This document shows positions 26,535 to 36,026 of a DNA stretch of 64,000 nucleotides, one piece after another. The stretch covers positions 8,487,501-8,551,500 of the forward strand of contig NZ_CP107913.1 of the NCBI RefSeq assembly GCF_036014115.1, written 5' to 3'. Below the pieces are notes generated by a model. That model did no database searches. It saw only the letters and a list, made by a program, of their open reading frames with translations, and was not told where the DNA came from. Source of the stretch: Streptomyces sp. NBC_00448 (GTDB lineage: Bacteria > Actinomycetota > Actinomycetes > Streptomycetales > Streptomycetaceae). Every line of letters begins with the position of its first letter. Within the stretch, counting starts at the first letter, position 1. Made by a program: the position numbers and the translations under genes.

Positions 26535-28715
26535 ATGAGCGAGACCACCACCATCCGCTGGGAGCAGGACGCCGAGGGCGTCGTCACCCTCGTCCTCGAC
26601 GACCCGGCGCAGTCCGCGAACACCATGAACGCGGCCTTCGCCGACTCCCTCGACGCCACCCTCGACCGCCTGGAGGCCGAACTCGACGGCATCCGCGGCG
26701 TGATCGTCACCTCCGCCAAGAAGACCTTCTTCGCCGGCGGCGACCTGCGCGACCTCATCCGCGCCACCCCCGAGACCGCCGAGAACGTCTTCGCCGGGTC
26801 CCTGCGCATCAAGCGCCGCCTGCGCCGCCTGGAGACCCTCGGCAAGCCCGTCGTCGCCGCGATCAACGGCGCGGCGCTCGGCGGCGGTTACGAGATCGCG
26901 CTCGCCTGCCACCACCGGGTCGCCCTGGACGCGCCCGGCAGCAAGATCGGCTGCCCGGAGGTCACCCTCGGGCTGCTGCCCGGCGGCGGCGGCGTGGTGC
27001 GCACCGTCCGGCTGCTCGGCATCGCCGACGCCCTGCTCAAGGTGCTGCTCCAGGGCCGCCAGTACACCCCGGAGCGCGCCCTGGCGGCCGGTCTGATCCA
27101 CGAGGTGGCCACCGACCGCGACGACCTGCTCGCCCGCGCCCGCGCCTTCATCCACGCCAACCCCGAGGCCCGGCAGCCCTGGGACGCGCCCGGCTACAAG
27201 ATCCCCGGCGGCACCCCCAAGAGCCCCGCGTTCGCCGCGAACCTGCCCGCGTTCCCGGCGAACCTGAGCAAGCAGCTCGCCGGCGCCCCGTTCCCGGCGC
27301 CGCGCGCCATCCTGGCGGCCGCCGTCGAGAGCTCCCAGGTCGACATCGACACGGCCTTCACCATCGAGGCGCGCTACTTCACCGAACTCGCCTGCGGGCC
27401 CGTCTCGAAGAACATGATCCAGGCGTTCTTCTTCGACATGCAGGCCGTCAACTCCGGTGCCAGCCGCCCCAAGGACGTGCCTGCCCGCCAGGTCGCCAAG
27501 GTCGCGGTGCTGGGCGCCGGCATGATGGGCGCCGGCATCGCCTACTCCTGCGCGCGCGCCGGCATCGACGTCGTCCTCAAGGACGTCACCCAGGAGGCCG
27601 CCGAGCGCGGCAAGGCGTACTCCGCCGGGCTGCTGGACAAGGCGCTCGCCAAGGGCCGCACCACGCCGGAGAAGCGGGCGGCGCTGCTCACCCGGATCAC
27701 CCCGACCGCCGACCCGGCCGACCTCGCGGGCTGCGACGCCGTCATCGAGGCGGTCTTCGAGGACGCCGCCTTGAAGCACAAGGTGTTCCAGGAGATCCAG
27801 GACGTGGTCGCCCCGGACGCGCTGCTGTGCTCCAACACCTCCACCCTGCCGATCACCGCGCTCGCCGAAGGAGTCCGGCGGCAGTCCGACTTCGTCGGAC
27901 TGCACTTCTTCTCCCCGGTCGACAAGATGCCGCTGGTCGAGATCATCCGCGGCCGGGACACCGGCGACGAGGCGCTGGCCCGCGCGTTCGACCTGGTCCG
28001 GCAGATCCGCAAGACGCCGATCGTCGTCAACGACTCGCGCGGCTTCTTCACCTCCCGGGTGATCGGCCACTTCCTCAACGAGGGCGTCGCCATGGTCGGC
28101 GAGGGCATCCCGGCCGCCTCCGTGGAGCAGGCCGCCGCGCAGGCCGGCTACCCCGCGAAGGTGCTCTCCCTGGTGGACGAGCTGACCCTGACGCTGCCGC
28201 GCAAGATCCGGGCCGAGGCCCGCGCGGCGGTCGAGGCGGCCGGCGGCACCTGGCGCGTGCACCCGGCGGAGCAGGTGATCGACCGCATGGTCGACGAGTT
28301 CGACCGCACCGGGCGCGCCGGCGGCGCGGGCTTCTACGACTACGAGGACGGCCGCAGGACACGGCTGTGGCCGGGCCTCGCCGAGCACTTCGGGGCGGCG
28401 GAGCCCGCGACGGCGGCCGGGTCGTCGCTGCGCGACATGCAGGAGCGCATGCTCTTCGCAGAGTCCCTGGACACCGTGCGGCTGCTCGAGGAGGGCGTCC
28501 TGACCTCCGTCGCCGACGCCAACATCGGCTCGGTGCTGGGCATCGGCTTCCCGGCGTGGACCGGGGGAGTGCTCCAGTACATCAACGGGTACGAAGGCGG
28601 CGTCGCCGGGTTCACCGCCCGCGCCCGGGAGTTGGCCGCCGCGTACGGGGAGCAGTTCGAGCCGCCCGCGCTGCTGGTGGCCAAGGCCGAGCGCGGCGAG
28701 CGGTTCGCGGACTGA
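26535..28715 (+). CDS. Multifunctional fatty-acid oxidation enzyme (enoyl-CoA hydratase / 3-hydroxyacyl-CoA dehydrogenase)
   Basis: 726 residues, FadB/FadJ architecture. The N-terminal crotonase domain (about 1-300) has the oxyanion region FFAGGDL and GAALGGGYEIALAC, and both catalytic Glu (in GGYEIA and CPEVTLGLLPGGGG). The Rossmann domain starts at about 320 (VAVLGAGMMGAGIAY), with the catalytic His H457 and Glu in HFFSPVDKMPLVEI; the helical dehydrogenase C-terminus follows. It hydrates enoyl-CoA and oxidises the 3-hydroxy product; the upstream thiolase completes the cycle. Confidence 0.95.
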   Translation: MSETTTIRWEQDAEGVVTLVLDDPAQSANTMNAAFADSLDATLDRLEAELDGIRGVIVTSAKKTFFAGGDLRDLIRATPETAENVFAGSLRIKRRLRRLETLGKPVVAAINGAALGGGYEIALACHHRVALDAPGSKIGCPEVTLGLLPGGGGVVRTVRLLGIADALLKVLLQGRQYTPERALAAGLIHEVATDRDDLLARARAFIHANPEARQPWDAPGYKIPGGTPKSPAFAANLPAFPANLSKQLAGAPFPAPRAILAAAVESSQVDIDTAFTIEARYFTELACGPVSKNMIQAFFFDMQAVNSGASRPKDVPARQVAKVAVLGAGMMGAGIAYSCARAGIDVVLKDVTQEAAERGKAYSAGLLDKALAKGRTTPEKRAALLTRITPTADPADLAGCDAVIEAVFEDAALKHKVFQEIQDVVAPDALLCSNTSTLPITALAEGVRRQSDFVGLHFFSPVDKMPLVEIIRGRDTGDEALARAFDLVRQIRKTPIVVNDSRGFFTSRVIGHFLNEGVAMVGEGIPAASVEQAAAQAGYPAKVLSLVDELTLTLPRKIRAEARAAVEAAGGTWRVHPAEQVIDRMVDEFDRTGRAGGAGFYDYEDGRRTRLWPGLAEHFGAAEPATAAGSSLRDMQERMLFAESLDTVRLLEEGVLTSVADANIGSVLGIGFPAWTGGVLQYINGYEGGVAGFTARARELAAAYGEQFEPPALLVAKAERGERFAD

Positions 28716-28728
28716 CGCGTCCACGAGC

Positions 28729-28752
28729 GCCCGGTGTCCCGGGACACTGGGC
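28729..28752. terminator. Hairpin/palindrome after the beta-oxidation operon
   Basis: A 24-base near-perfect palindrome (core GTGTCCCGGGACAC, outer GCCC/GGGC with one G-T pair) starts 14 bases after the FadB-like stop. It is most simply a terminator, though with almost no loop it could also be a binding site. Confidence 0.5.
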
Positions 28753-28899
28753 GGCACCCATGGCACCGGGAGGGTCGCGGTAAGCCCCGCTCTCCTGGTG
28801 CACGGGCCTTACGGTCTGGACCCAGGTCCGTCAGGCCCGCGGCGCGCCACCGGCCGCCTGGGCGCGGCTACCGGCCGGACACCTCGTACGCTGGCCGGC

Positions 28900-30324
28900 G
28901 TGCGCCTACGCCCGCCGCCGCGCGCGGTCCCGCTGCCGCTGCTCGCGGGCTGCCTGCTCGCCTGTTGCCTGTCCTGCACCGGCGGCGACCGGGCGGGCGG
29001 CCCCGACACCGGCGCGCCGGGGGTCGGCGACCGGCTCTTCCCCGACGCGGGCAACGGCGGCTACCACGTCGGCCACTACACGCTCGACCTCGACTACGCC
29101 CCCGCCTCCGGCCGGCTGCGCGGCACCGCCACCCTCACCGCCACCGCCGACCAGGACCTGTCCCGCTTCGACCTCGACCTGGCCGGGCTCGACGTCCGGC
29201 GCGTCACCGTCGACGGCACGAAGACCCGCACCTCCCGCGCCGGCACCGAACTCCGGATCAGCCCCGCCCACCCCCCGCGGCGCGGCGCGCATTTCACCAC
29301 GACCGTCGAGTACCAGGGCGTGCCGCGGCTGCTGACCGACCCGGACGGCTCCCACGAGGGCTGGTTCCGCACCGACGACGGCGCCCTCGCGCTGGGCGAA
29401 CCCGTCGGCTCCATGGCCTGGTTCCCCGGCGACGACCACCCCTCCGACAAGGCCGCCTACGACATCACCGTCACGGTCCCGCACGGCCTCACCGCGGTCT
29501 CCAACGGCGAACTCCTCACCACCCGGCCGGCCTCCGGCGGCCGCACCGCCTACCACTGGCGCAGCGCCGCGCCGATGGCCACCTACCTCGCGACCGTCGC
29601 CATCGGGCACTTCGACGTCACCCGTTCGACGACACCGGACGGGCTGCCGCTGTACGTCGCGGTCGACCCGCGCTCCGACGACACCGAGACCGCCGCGACG
29701 CTGGCCCGTATCCCCGAGATGCTGCGCTGGGAGGAGGGCCTGTTCGGGCCCTACCCCTTCGCGTCGGCGGGCGCGATCGTCGACCACCTGCCGCGCGGGC
29801 GGGTCGGCTACGCGCTGGAGGCGCAGAACCGCCCGGTCTTCCCCGGCGACGGCCCGCCGCCCGCGGTCGATCCCGTCACGCTCGTGCACGAGCTGTCGCA
29901 CCAGTGGTTCGGCGACTCCGTCACCCCCGCCGCCTGGCAGGACATGTGGCTCAACGAAGGCTTCGCCACCCTCACCGAGTGGCTGTGGAAGGAGCACGAG
30001 GGCGGCCCGTCCCTCGACGCGAGCGCCGCGGACGCCTTCGCCGACAGCGCCAACTGGGCCTTCCCGCCCGCCTCCCCGCCCGACGCGGCCGCGGTCTCCG
30101 CCGCCCCCGTCTACGGCCGCGGCGCCCTGGTGCTGTACGAACTGCGCCGCACGCTCGGGGCGTCCGCCTTCGACCGGCTGCTCAAGGCGTGGCCGGCCGC
30201 GCACCGCCACGGCAACGCGTCCACCGCCGAATTCACCGCGTTCTGCGCACGTTTCACCTCCCAGGACCTGCGACCGCTCTTCGCCACCTGGCTGTACGGC
30301 GCGGAACGGCCCTCGCACCTGTGA
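28900..30324 (+). CDS. M1-family zinc metallopeptidase lipoprotein
   Basis: 474 residues from the GTG at 28900; longer starts back to 28798 would precede the signal peptide. A type II signal (VPLPLLAGCLLACCLSC) has overlapping lipobox-like Cys. The M1 aminopeptidase domain has the zinc motif HELSH (H330, E331, H334) with the third ligand E353 in NEGFA, giving HExxH-x18-E, and YALEAQN in place of GAMEN. It is anchored outside the membrane and trims peptides. The usual C-terminal HEAT domain is absent, as in short M1 proteins. Confidence 0.9.
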   Translation: MRLRPPPRAVPLPLLAGCLLACCLSCTGGDRAGGPDTGAPGVGDRLFPDAGNGGYHVGHYTLDLDYAPASGRLRGTATLTATADQDLSRFDLDLAGLDVRRVTVDGTKTRTSRAGTELRISPAHPPRRGAHFTTTVEYQGVPRLLTDPDGSHEGWFRTDDGALALGEPVGSMAWFPGDDHPSDKAAYDITVTVPHGLTAVSNGELLTTRPASGGRTAYHWRSAAPMATYLATVAIGHFDVTRSTTPDGLPLYVAVDPRSDDTETAATLARIPEMLRWEEGLFGPYPFASAGAIVDHLPRGRVGYALEAQNRPVFPGDGPPPAVDPVTLVHELSHQWFGDSVTPAAWQDMWLNEGFATLTEWLWKEHEGGPSLDASAADAFADSANWAFPPASPPDAAAVSAAPVYGRGALVLYELRRTLGASAFDRLLKAWPAAHRHGNASTAEFTAFCARFTSQDLRPLFATWLYGAERPSHL

Positions 30325-30372
30325 GGCGCGCCTCCCTGCCCCGCCGGCAAGGGGCGATCCACGGCCGGCCCG

Positions 30373-30849
30373 TCAGTCGTGGTCGTAGACCGTGACGGAG
30401 ACCCCGCGCTCCACCAGCCGGGCGGTGACCAGTGGCTCGACCCGCTCCCACTTCCCGCCGGCCAGGCCGCACCCGATCCGCGGCATGTGCACCGACGCGC
30501 CCAGCTCCAGGGCCCGGTCGGCCAGGGACCCGAGCGCGGTGCCGATCGCCTCGTACCGCACCGGCACGCCCTTGCTGCCGGTGCGTATGCCGCGCTGGCC
30601 GACCATGTTGGCCACCCATGTGTACGTGCCGACCCGGACGAGCTGGACCCCGCCCAGACCGAAGTCGTTGCGCGCCCGCTCGCGGTGCCAGCGCCGGTAG
30701 GCCGTCTCGGGCTCCGGCCAGCGGCGCGAGACCGCCAGCACGAACCCCTTGCCCCAGCCGCCCAGGTCGTTGCAGACGTGCGCGATCACCTTGACGCCCT
30801 TGCCCTGCGGTGCGGTGGCGTCCCCCCGCACATACACGATCTCCCCCAT
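30373..30849 (-). CDS. Macrodomain protein (ADP-ribose-1''-phosphate phosphatase-like)
   Basis: 158 residues. The macrodomain core is visible: VYVRGDATAPQGKGVKVIAHVCNDLGGWGKGFVLAVSRRWP, split over the ADP-ribose pocket (HVCND, GGWGKGF), and PRIGCGLAGGKWERVEPL for the phosphate loop. It resembles the Poa1p/TARG1-like group that removes or processes ADP-ribose derivatives. Cytoplasmic, monocistronic. A NADAR gene, also linked to ADP-ribose chemistry, is 5 kb away but on the other strand. Confidence 0.88.
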   Translation of the reverse strand: MGEIVYVRGDATAPQGKGVKVIAHVCNDLGGWGKGFVLAVSRRWPEPETAYRRWHRERARNDFGLGGVQLVRVGTYTWVANMVGQRGIRTGSKGVPVRYEAIGTALGSLADRALELGASVHMPRIGCGLAGGKWERVEPLVTARLVERGVSVTVYDHD

Positions 30850-30935
30850 GCCTCCACGCTAGCCCCGGCCACCGACAACCGGCCCGGCCACCGACGACCG
30901 GCTCGGGCCCGGCTCCCGGCGCGGTCCCGGCCCGC

Positions 30936-32039
30936 TCAGCGAAGCGGCTCGCCGACCGCGTGCATGTGGCTCAGCGCCTGCCGGTAGGAGTCGATCAGCC
31001 CGGTCTCGGTGTACGGGATGCCGAGGCGGGCGCAGTGCGCGCGGACCAGGGGCTGCGCCAGCCGCAGGTGCGGGCGCGGCAGGCTCGGCACGAGGTGGTG
31101 CTCCACCTGGTAGTTGAGGCCGCCGAGGAAGAAGTCGGTCACCGGGTTGCCGCGTACGTTGCGCGAGGTGAGCACCTGGCGGCGCAGGTGGCCCCAGCGC
31201 GAGCCCTCCTCGGGCATCGCCATCCCCTTGTGGTTGGGCGCGAACGCGCACCCCAGGTGCACCCCGAACAGCGCGTGGTGCAGGGCCGCGAACGCGATCG
31301 CCTGCGCCGGAGACAGCGCGGTCAGCAGCAGTGCCGCGTATCCCACCAGGTGCGCGACCAGCAGGCCGCCCTCCACCAGCCGCTCCCGGCGGTCCAGCCG
31401 GCGCAGGTCCTGGAAGCTGGCGACCTTCAGCGCCAGCCCTTCGAGCAGCAGCATCGGGAAGAACAGCCACGCCTGGTACTTCGTCAGGAACCGCGCGAAG
31501 CCCTTCCGTTCGATCGCCTGCGCCCGCGTCCACACCAAGGCGCCCACCTCGACGTCCGGGTCCTTGCCGACGTGATTGGGGTTGGCGTGGTGCTTGTTGT
31601 GCTTGTCGGACCACCAGGCGGCGCCCATCCCCAGCAGCAGGTTCCCGTGCAGCAGCGCGAGCACCCGGTTCGCCCGCCGGCCCGCCGCGATCTGCTGGTG
31701 CCCGGCGTCATGCCCGACGAAGCCGGTGCGGGCCGACAGCACCGCCGCCGGCAGCGCCAGCGCGAGCACCCACCACGACCCGGTGTCGCCGACCAGGAAG
31801 ACCGCCGCCCACACCGCGGCGAAGGCCAGCAGGTTCACCGCCAGCGACATCGCGTAGTGCCCGCGCCTGCGCCGCAGCAGGCCGGCGTCCTTGATCTGCC
31901 GCAGCAGCGGGGCGAACTCGCTGCCCGGGGCCCGTTCCTGCGCGCGTGGGACGGCTTGCGTGGCGGTCGGCGCTGCGGCAGGCGCGACAGGCGGCGGCAC
32001 GGGCGGCGCTACGGCGAGAGTGCGGCTGGCAGGCGGCAT
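30936..32039 (-). CDS. Membrane fatty acid desaturase
   Basis: 367 residues from an ATG preceded by GAGGAGCG. A Pro/Ala-rich N-terminus of about 40 residues precedes four or more membrane helices. The three histidine boxes that bind the di-iron centre are complete: HDAGH (110-114), HNKHH (147-151) and QVEHH (311-315). It inserts a double bond into an acyl chain (acyl-lipid or acyl-CoA) at the membrane using O2 and an electron donor not encoded here. It may tune membrane fluidity. Monocistronic. Confidence 0.93.
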   Translation of the reverse strand: MPPASRTLAVAPPVPPPVAPAAAPTATQAVPRAQERAPGSEFAPLLRQIKDAGLLRRRRGHYAMSLAVNLLAFAAVWAAVFLVGDTGSWWVLALALPAAVLSARTGFVGHDAGHQQIAAGRRANRVLALLHGNLLLGMGAAWWSDKHNKHHANPNHVGKDPDVEVGALVWTRAQAIERKGFARFLTKYQAWLFFPMLLLEGLALKVASFQDLRRLDRRERLVEGGLLVAHLVGYAALLLTALSPAQAIAFAALHHALFGVHLGCAFAPNHKGMAMPEEGSRWGHLRRQVLTSRNVRGNPVTDFFLGGLNYQVEHHLVPSLPRPHLRLAQPLVRAHCARLGIPYTETGLIDSYRQALSHMHAVGEPLR

Positions 32040-32234
32040 GGGCGCTCCTCGGGCATGGTCCCGCACCGCGTGTGCCGCGGGCCGGGAAAGTCGGTGGGCG
32101 GCCTTCGTCGGCCGCACTCCTGACGCTAGGAACCGGCGCGGCCCGCGGCCATGGCGCCATCACCCGGCTTCCCCTGGGGCGGCCCCACGGAGAACCGGGG
32201 GATAACCCCACCCCGCTACTGCCAGGATGGCGCC

Positions 32235-32426
32235 GTGACCTCACCCGACCACCCCGACCGGAGCCGTACCGCGGGCCCCCATCCCGTCGCCGCGCGCATC
32301 CTCCTGGACACCCGCGAGGACCTGGTCGAGGCCCGCGCGTTGTACGCCCGGCTCGGCTACCGCGAGATCGAGGCGTACAACGAAAGCCCTTACGCGGACC
32401 ACTGGTTCGGGAAGAAGCTGACCTGA
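32235..32426 (+). pseudogene. Truncated GNAT N-acetyltransferase (C-terminal remnant)
   Basis: 63 residues from GTG at 32235 with AGGATGG upstream. The sequence LDTREDLVEARALYARLGYREI followed by EAYNESPYADHWFGKKL (split here) is exactly the last two strands and helix of GNAT acetyltransferases, but the acetyl-CoA-binding core is missing. Either a decayed gene or a small stand-alone protein; decay is more likely because a lone GNAT C-terminus cannot bind acetyl-CoA. It is opposite the desaturase and precedes tex. Confidence 0.7.
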
Positions 32427-32627
32427 GCCGCGCGTCCCGCCCGCACCGGCCGGCCCGGGTGCCGCGGCGCGGCCGGACCGCGCGGGCGTTCGGGTGCACC
32501 TACCGCTCCTGGTGCGGCCAACGACGTCCACCGCCGCCCGGCGTCTACGATGCAAGACACACGCGGGGCGGTGCGCGGGAAGCGCCGCCCGGCAGGCGAG
32601 CTTAGGAGCGAGATCATCAGCGGCAAC

Positions 32628-35042
32628 GTGTCGGTGGAAGCCAGGATCGCCGAGGAGCTTGGCGTACGCGAAGGACAGGTCCGGTCGGCGGTCGACCTGC
32701 TGGACGGCGGTGCGACCGTGCCGTTCATCGCCCGCTACCGCAAGGAGGCGACCGGCACCCTGGACGACGCGCAGTTGCGCACCCTGGAGGAGCGGCTGCG
32801 CTACCTGCGGGAGTTGGACGAGCGCCGCACCGCCGTCCTGGAGTCCATCGACGCTCAGGGCAAGCTCGACGACGCGCTGCGCGCCCAGATCATGGCCGCC
32901 GACTCCAAGGCGCGTCTCGAGGACATCTACCTGCCCTACAAGCCCAAGCGGCGCACCAAGGCCCAGATCGCCCGCGAGGCCGGTCTCGAACCGCTTGCCG
33001 ACGCGCTGCTTGCCGACCCCGGCCTCGACCCGCAGGCCGAGGCGGCCGGATACGTGTCCGCCGACAAGGGCGTCGAGGACGCGGCGGCGGCACTGGAGGG
33101 CGCCCGGGCCGTGCTGACCGAGCGTTTCTCGGAGGACGCCGACCTCGTCGGAGAGCTGCGCACCCGGATGTGGAACCGCGGCCGGCTGGTCGCCAAGGTG
33201 CGCGACGGCAAGGAGGAGTCCGGCGCGAAGTTCGCCGACTACTTCGACTTCGGCGAGCCGTTCACCAAGCTGCCCTCCCACCGGGTGCTGGCGATGCTGC
33301 GCGGCGAGAAGGAGGAGGTCCTCGACCTCACCCTGGAACCCGAGGAGCCCGCCGAGGGCCCGACCAGTTTCGAGCGGCGCATCTCCCAGCAGTTCGGGAT
33401 CACCGACCGCGGTCGGCCCGCCGACCAGTGGCTCGCCGACACCGTCCGATGGGCGTGGCGCACCCGCTTCCTGGTCCGGCTCGGCATCGACCTGCGGGTC
33501 CAGCTCCGGCAGCAGGCCGAGGACGAGGCCGTTCGGGTCTTCGCCGCCAACCTGCGCGACCTGCTGCTCGCCGCCCCCGCCGGCACCCGCGCCACCATGG
33601 GTCTCGACCCGGGACTGCGCACCGGCGTCAAGGTCGCGGTGGTCGACGGCACCGGCAAGGTCGTCGCCACCGACACGATCTATCCGCACGCCCCCCGCAA
33701 CCGCTGGGACGAGTCCCTGGCCGCACTCGCCCGGCTCGCCGCCGCCCACCGGGTGGATCTGATCGCGATCGGCAACGGCACCGCCTCCCGCGAGACCGAC
33801 AAGCTCGCCGCCGACCTGATCAAGGCGCACCCGGACCTGAAGCTCACCAAGGCGGTCGTCTCCGAGGCCGGCGCCTCGGTCTACTCCGCCTCGGCGTACG
33901 CCTCGGCCGAACTCCCCGAGATGGACGTCTCGTTGCGCGGCGCGGTCTCCATCGCCCGCCGCCTCCAGGACCCGCTCGCCGAACTGGTCAAGATCGACCC
34001 ACGCTCCATCGGCGTCGGCCAGTACCAGCACGACCTGTCCGAGGTGAAGCTGTCGCGCTCCCTGGACGCGGTCGTCGAGGACTGCGTCAACGGCGTCGGC
34101 GTCGATGTGAACACCGCGTCCGTGCCGCTGCTGCGCCGGGTGTCGGGCATCACCGAGGGCCTGGCCGGCAACATCGTCGCGCACCGTGACAGCAACGGCC
34201 CGTTCCGTACCCGCAAGGACCTCAAGGACGTCGCCAGGCTCGGCCCGAAGGCGTACGAGCAGTGCGCGGGCTTCCTGCGCATCCAGGGCGGTGACGACCC
34301 GCTGGACGCCTCCAGCGTGCACCCGGAGTCGTATCCGGTGGTGCGGCGGATCAGCGCGAGCGCGCAGACCGAGATCCCGGCGCTGATCGGCAACGGCACG
34401 GTGCTGCGGGCCCTTCGGCCGCAGGAGTTCGTGGACGACTCGTTCGGCCTGCCGACCGTCACGGACATCCTCGCCGAGCTGGAGAAGCCCGGCCGCGACC
34501 CCCGCCCCGCCTTCAAGACCGCGACCTTCAAGGAGGGCGTGGAGGAGATGAAGGACCTGCGGCCGGGGATGCTGCTGGAGGGCGTGGTCACCAACGTGGC
34601 GGCGTTCGGCGCGTTCGTCGACGTCGGCGTCCACCAGGACGGCCTGGTGCACGTCTCCGCGCTGTCCGACTCCTACGTGTCCGACCCGCGCGACGTCGTC
34701 AAGCCCGGTGACATCGTGCGCGTCAAGGTCCTCGACGTGGACCTGCCGCGCAAGCGGATCTCGCTGACGCTGCGGCTCCAGGACGAGGCGCGTCCGCGCG
34801 GCGGTGATCAGCGCGGTGGTGAACGGCAGGGCGGCGAGCGGCGCGGCGGGCCGCCGCGCCAGGGCGGTCGCGGCGGTCAGGGCGGCGGCCGAGGTGGCAA
34901 CGGCGGCAATGGCGGTCAGGGCGCCGGGCGGGGTGGCAACGGCGGCCAGGGCGGCGGGCGGCGCGGTGGCTCCGGTCAGCCCGCGCCGAGCGGTGCGATG
35001 GCCGACGCCCTGCGCCGGGCCGGCCTGACCGGCGGCAAGTAG
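32628..35042 (+). CDS. tex: Tex-family RNA-binding transcription accessory protein
   Basis: 804 residues from GTG at 32628 (VSVEARIAEELG, matching family N-termini); the ATG at 32550 overlaps a TACGAT -10-like box and is unlikely. Domains: Tex N-terminal helices (about 1-190; TVPFIARYRKEATG), YqgF/RNase H-like fold (from about 322; GLDPGLRTGVKVAVVD), helix-hairpin-helix (about 490-560), S1 domain (643-717; GMLLEGVVTNVAAFGAFVDVG). A tail of about 80 residues is rich in RGG and GGQ, adding RNA-binding capacity. It acts on nucleic acids in the cytoplasm. The weakly placed ribosome site (GGAG, 20 bases upstream) leaves the start uncertain. Confidence 0.93.
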   Translation: MSVEARIAEELGVREGQVRSAVDLLDGGATVPFIARYRKEATGTLDDAQLRTLEERLRYLRELDERRTAVLESIDAQGKLDDALRAQIMAADSKARLEDIYLPYKPKRRTKAQIAREAGLEPLADALLADPGLDPQAEAAGYVSADKGVEDAAAALEGARAVLTERFSEDADLVGELRTRMWNRGRLVAKVRDGKEESGAKFADYFDFGEPFTKLPSHRVLAMLRGEKEEVLDLTLEPEEPAEGPTSFERRISQQFGITDRGRPADQWLADTVRWAWRTRFLVRLGIDLRVQLRQQAEDEAVRVFAANLRDLLLAAPAGTRATMGLDPGLRTGVKVAVVDGTGKVVATDTIYPHAPRNRWDESLAALARLAAAHRVDLIAIGNGTASRETDKLAADLIKAHPDLKLTKAVVSEAGASVYSASAYASAELPEMDVSLRGAVSIARRLQDPLAELVKIDPRSIGVGQYQHDLSEVKLSRSLDAVVEDCVNGVGVDVNTASVPLLRRVSGITEGLAGNIVAHRDSNGPFRTRKDLKDVARLGPKAYEQCAGFLRIQGGDDPLDASSVHPESYPVVRRISASAQTEIPALIGNGTVLRALRPQEFVDDSFGLPTVTDILAELEKPGRDPRPAFKTATFKEGVEEMKDLRPGMLLEGVVTNVAAFGAFVDVGVHQDGLVHVSALSDSYVSDPRDVVKPGDIVRVKVLDVDLPRKRISLTLRLQDEARPRGGDQRGGERQGGERRGGPPRQGGRGGQGGGRGGNGGNGGQGAGRGGNGGQGGGRRGGSGQPAPSGAMADALRRAGLTGGK

Positions 35043-35225
35043 GCCCCACGACCCAGGAGGGGCACCCCGTACATCCCGGGCGACACCCGTGATGCCTTGC
35101 CCGGTTTTTACCCGCCGGGTCTTGCGTCGCGGGGCCCGGGGAACCAGGAGGGCTCGCGGCGCGTTCCACTGGGTAGGTACGGTGAGCGCGCGGCGCGGGC
35201 CGCCGTGAGACGGAGGCTGGGGAGC

Positions 35226-35408
35226 ATGACGAATCGTACGAAGGTCGCCATCGGCGGCGTGGTGGTGGGGCTGATCCTGCTCGCCTGGATTCCCTGGTGG
35301 GTGTTCTTCCTGGTCGTGATCGGCGTGCCGGCCGTCGCGTACTTCACGCTCGACTCCTCCCAGCGCCGTCGGCTGCGCCGGGTGAGCCGCCGGCAAATCG
35401 GTCGCTGA
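35226..35408 (+). CDS. Small two-helix membrane protein
   Basis: 60 residues, ATG with GGGGAGC upstream. A short polar start (MTNRTKVAIGG) precedes two closely spaced hydrophobic stretches (VVVGLILLAWIPWWVFFLVVI and the following VPAVAYF, split here), then a basic tail (QRRRLRRVSRRQ) that should stay in the cytoplasm. I do not recognise a family with a known function. Monocistronic, 184 bases after tex. Confidence 0.75.
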   Translation: MTNRTKVAIGGVVVGLILLAWIPWWVFFLVVIGVPAVAYFTLDSSQRRRLRRVSRRQIGR

Positions 35409-35472
35409 CCTCGCGGTCCCCTCGATAGGGTGAAGCTTCGGGTCAGGGAATCCGATCGAGGGGAAAAACCTC

Positions 35473-36018
35473 ATGCTCAGCGGTTCCGTCGTCGCGGTCA
35501 GCCGTGACGCCACGCACCGGTTCAGCAAGGCAAACCAGGACAGCGTCCGGCTGCTCGCCGGGCTCGGTGTCGAGGGTGACGCGCACCTCGGTGTCACCGT
35601 CCAGCACCTGTCGCGGGTGGCCCGGGACCCCACCCAGCCGAACCTTCGGCAGGTGCATCTCATCCACGCCGAACTGTTCGACGAACTGCGCGCGGCCGGG
35701 TACCACGTAGGGCCCGGCGAACTCGGCGAGAACATCACCACCAGCGGCCTCGCGATCCTCGACCTGCCCGCGGGCACCCGGCTTCGGCTCGGGTCCGCCG
35801 CGGTGATCGAGGTGACCGGCCTGCGCAATCCCTGCCGTCAGATCGAAACGTTCCGCAGCGGCCTGCTCAAGCAGGTCGTCGGCCGTGACGAGGCAGGGGC
35901 GATCATCCGCAAGGGCGGTGTGATGAGCGTCGTCCTCGAGGGCGGCGTCGTACACCCAGGCGATCCGATCGCCGTCGAGCTGCCCGCCGCACCGCACCGC
36001 CCACTGGAAAAGGTCTGA
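35473..36018 (+). CDS. MOSC-domain protein
   Basis: 181 residues. The MOSC fold is shown by GVEGDAHLG, VHLIHAELFDELRAAG, VGPGELGENITTSG, DLPAGTRLRLG and VTGLRNPCRQIETF with the conserved Cys. MOSC proteins relate to molybdenum cofactor sulfurase C-termini and to YiiM/YuaD-type reductases of N-hydroxylated compounds. Cytoplasmic; whether it binds molybdenum cofactor cannot be read here. It lies eight bases before the NADAR gene, forming a likely three-gene unit. Confidence 0.88.
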   Translation: MLSGSVVAVSRDATHRFSKANQDSVRLLAGLGVEGDAHLGVTVQHLSRVARDPTQPNLRQVHLIHAELFDELRAAGYHVGPGELGENITTSGLAILDLPAGTRLRLGSAAVIEVTGLRNPCRQIETFRSGLLKQVVGRDEAGAIIRKGGVMSVVLEGGVVHPGDPIAVELPAAPHRPLEKV

Positions 36019-36026
36019 AGCCGCCC

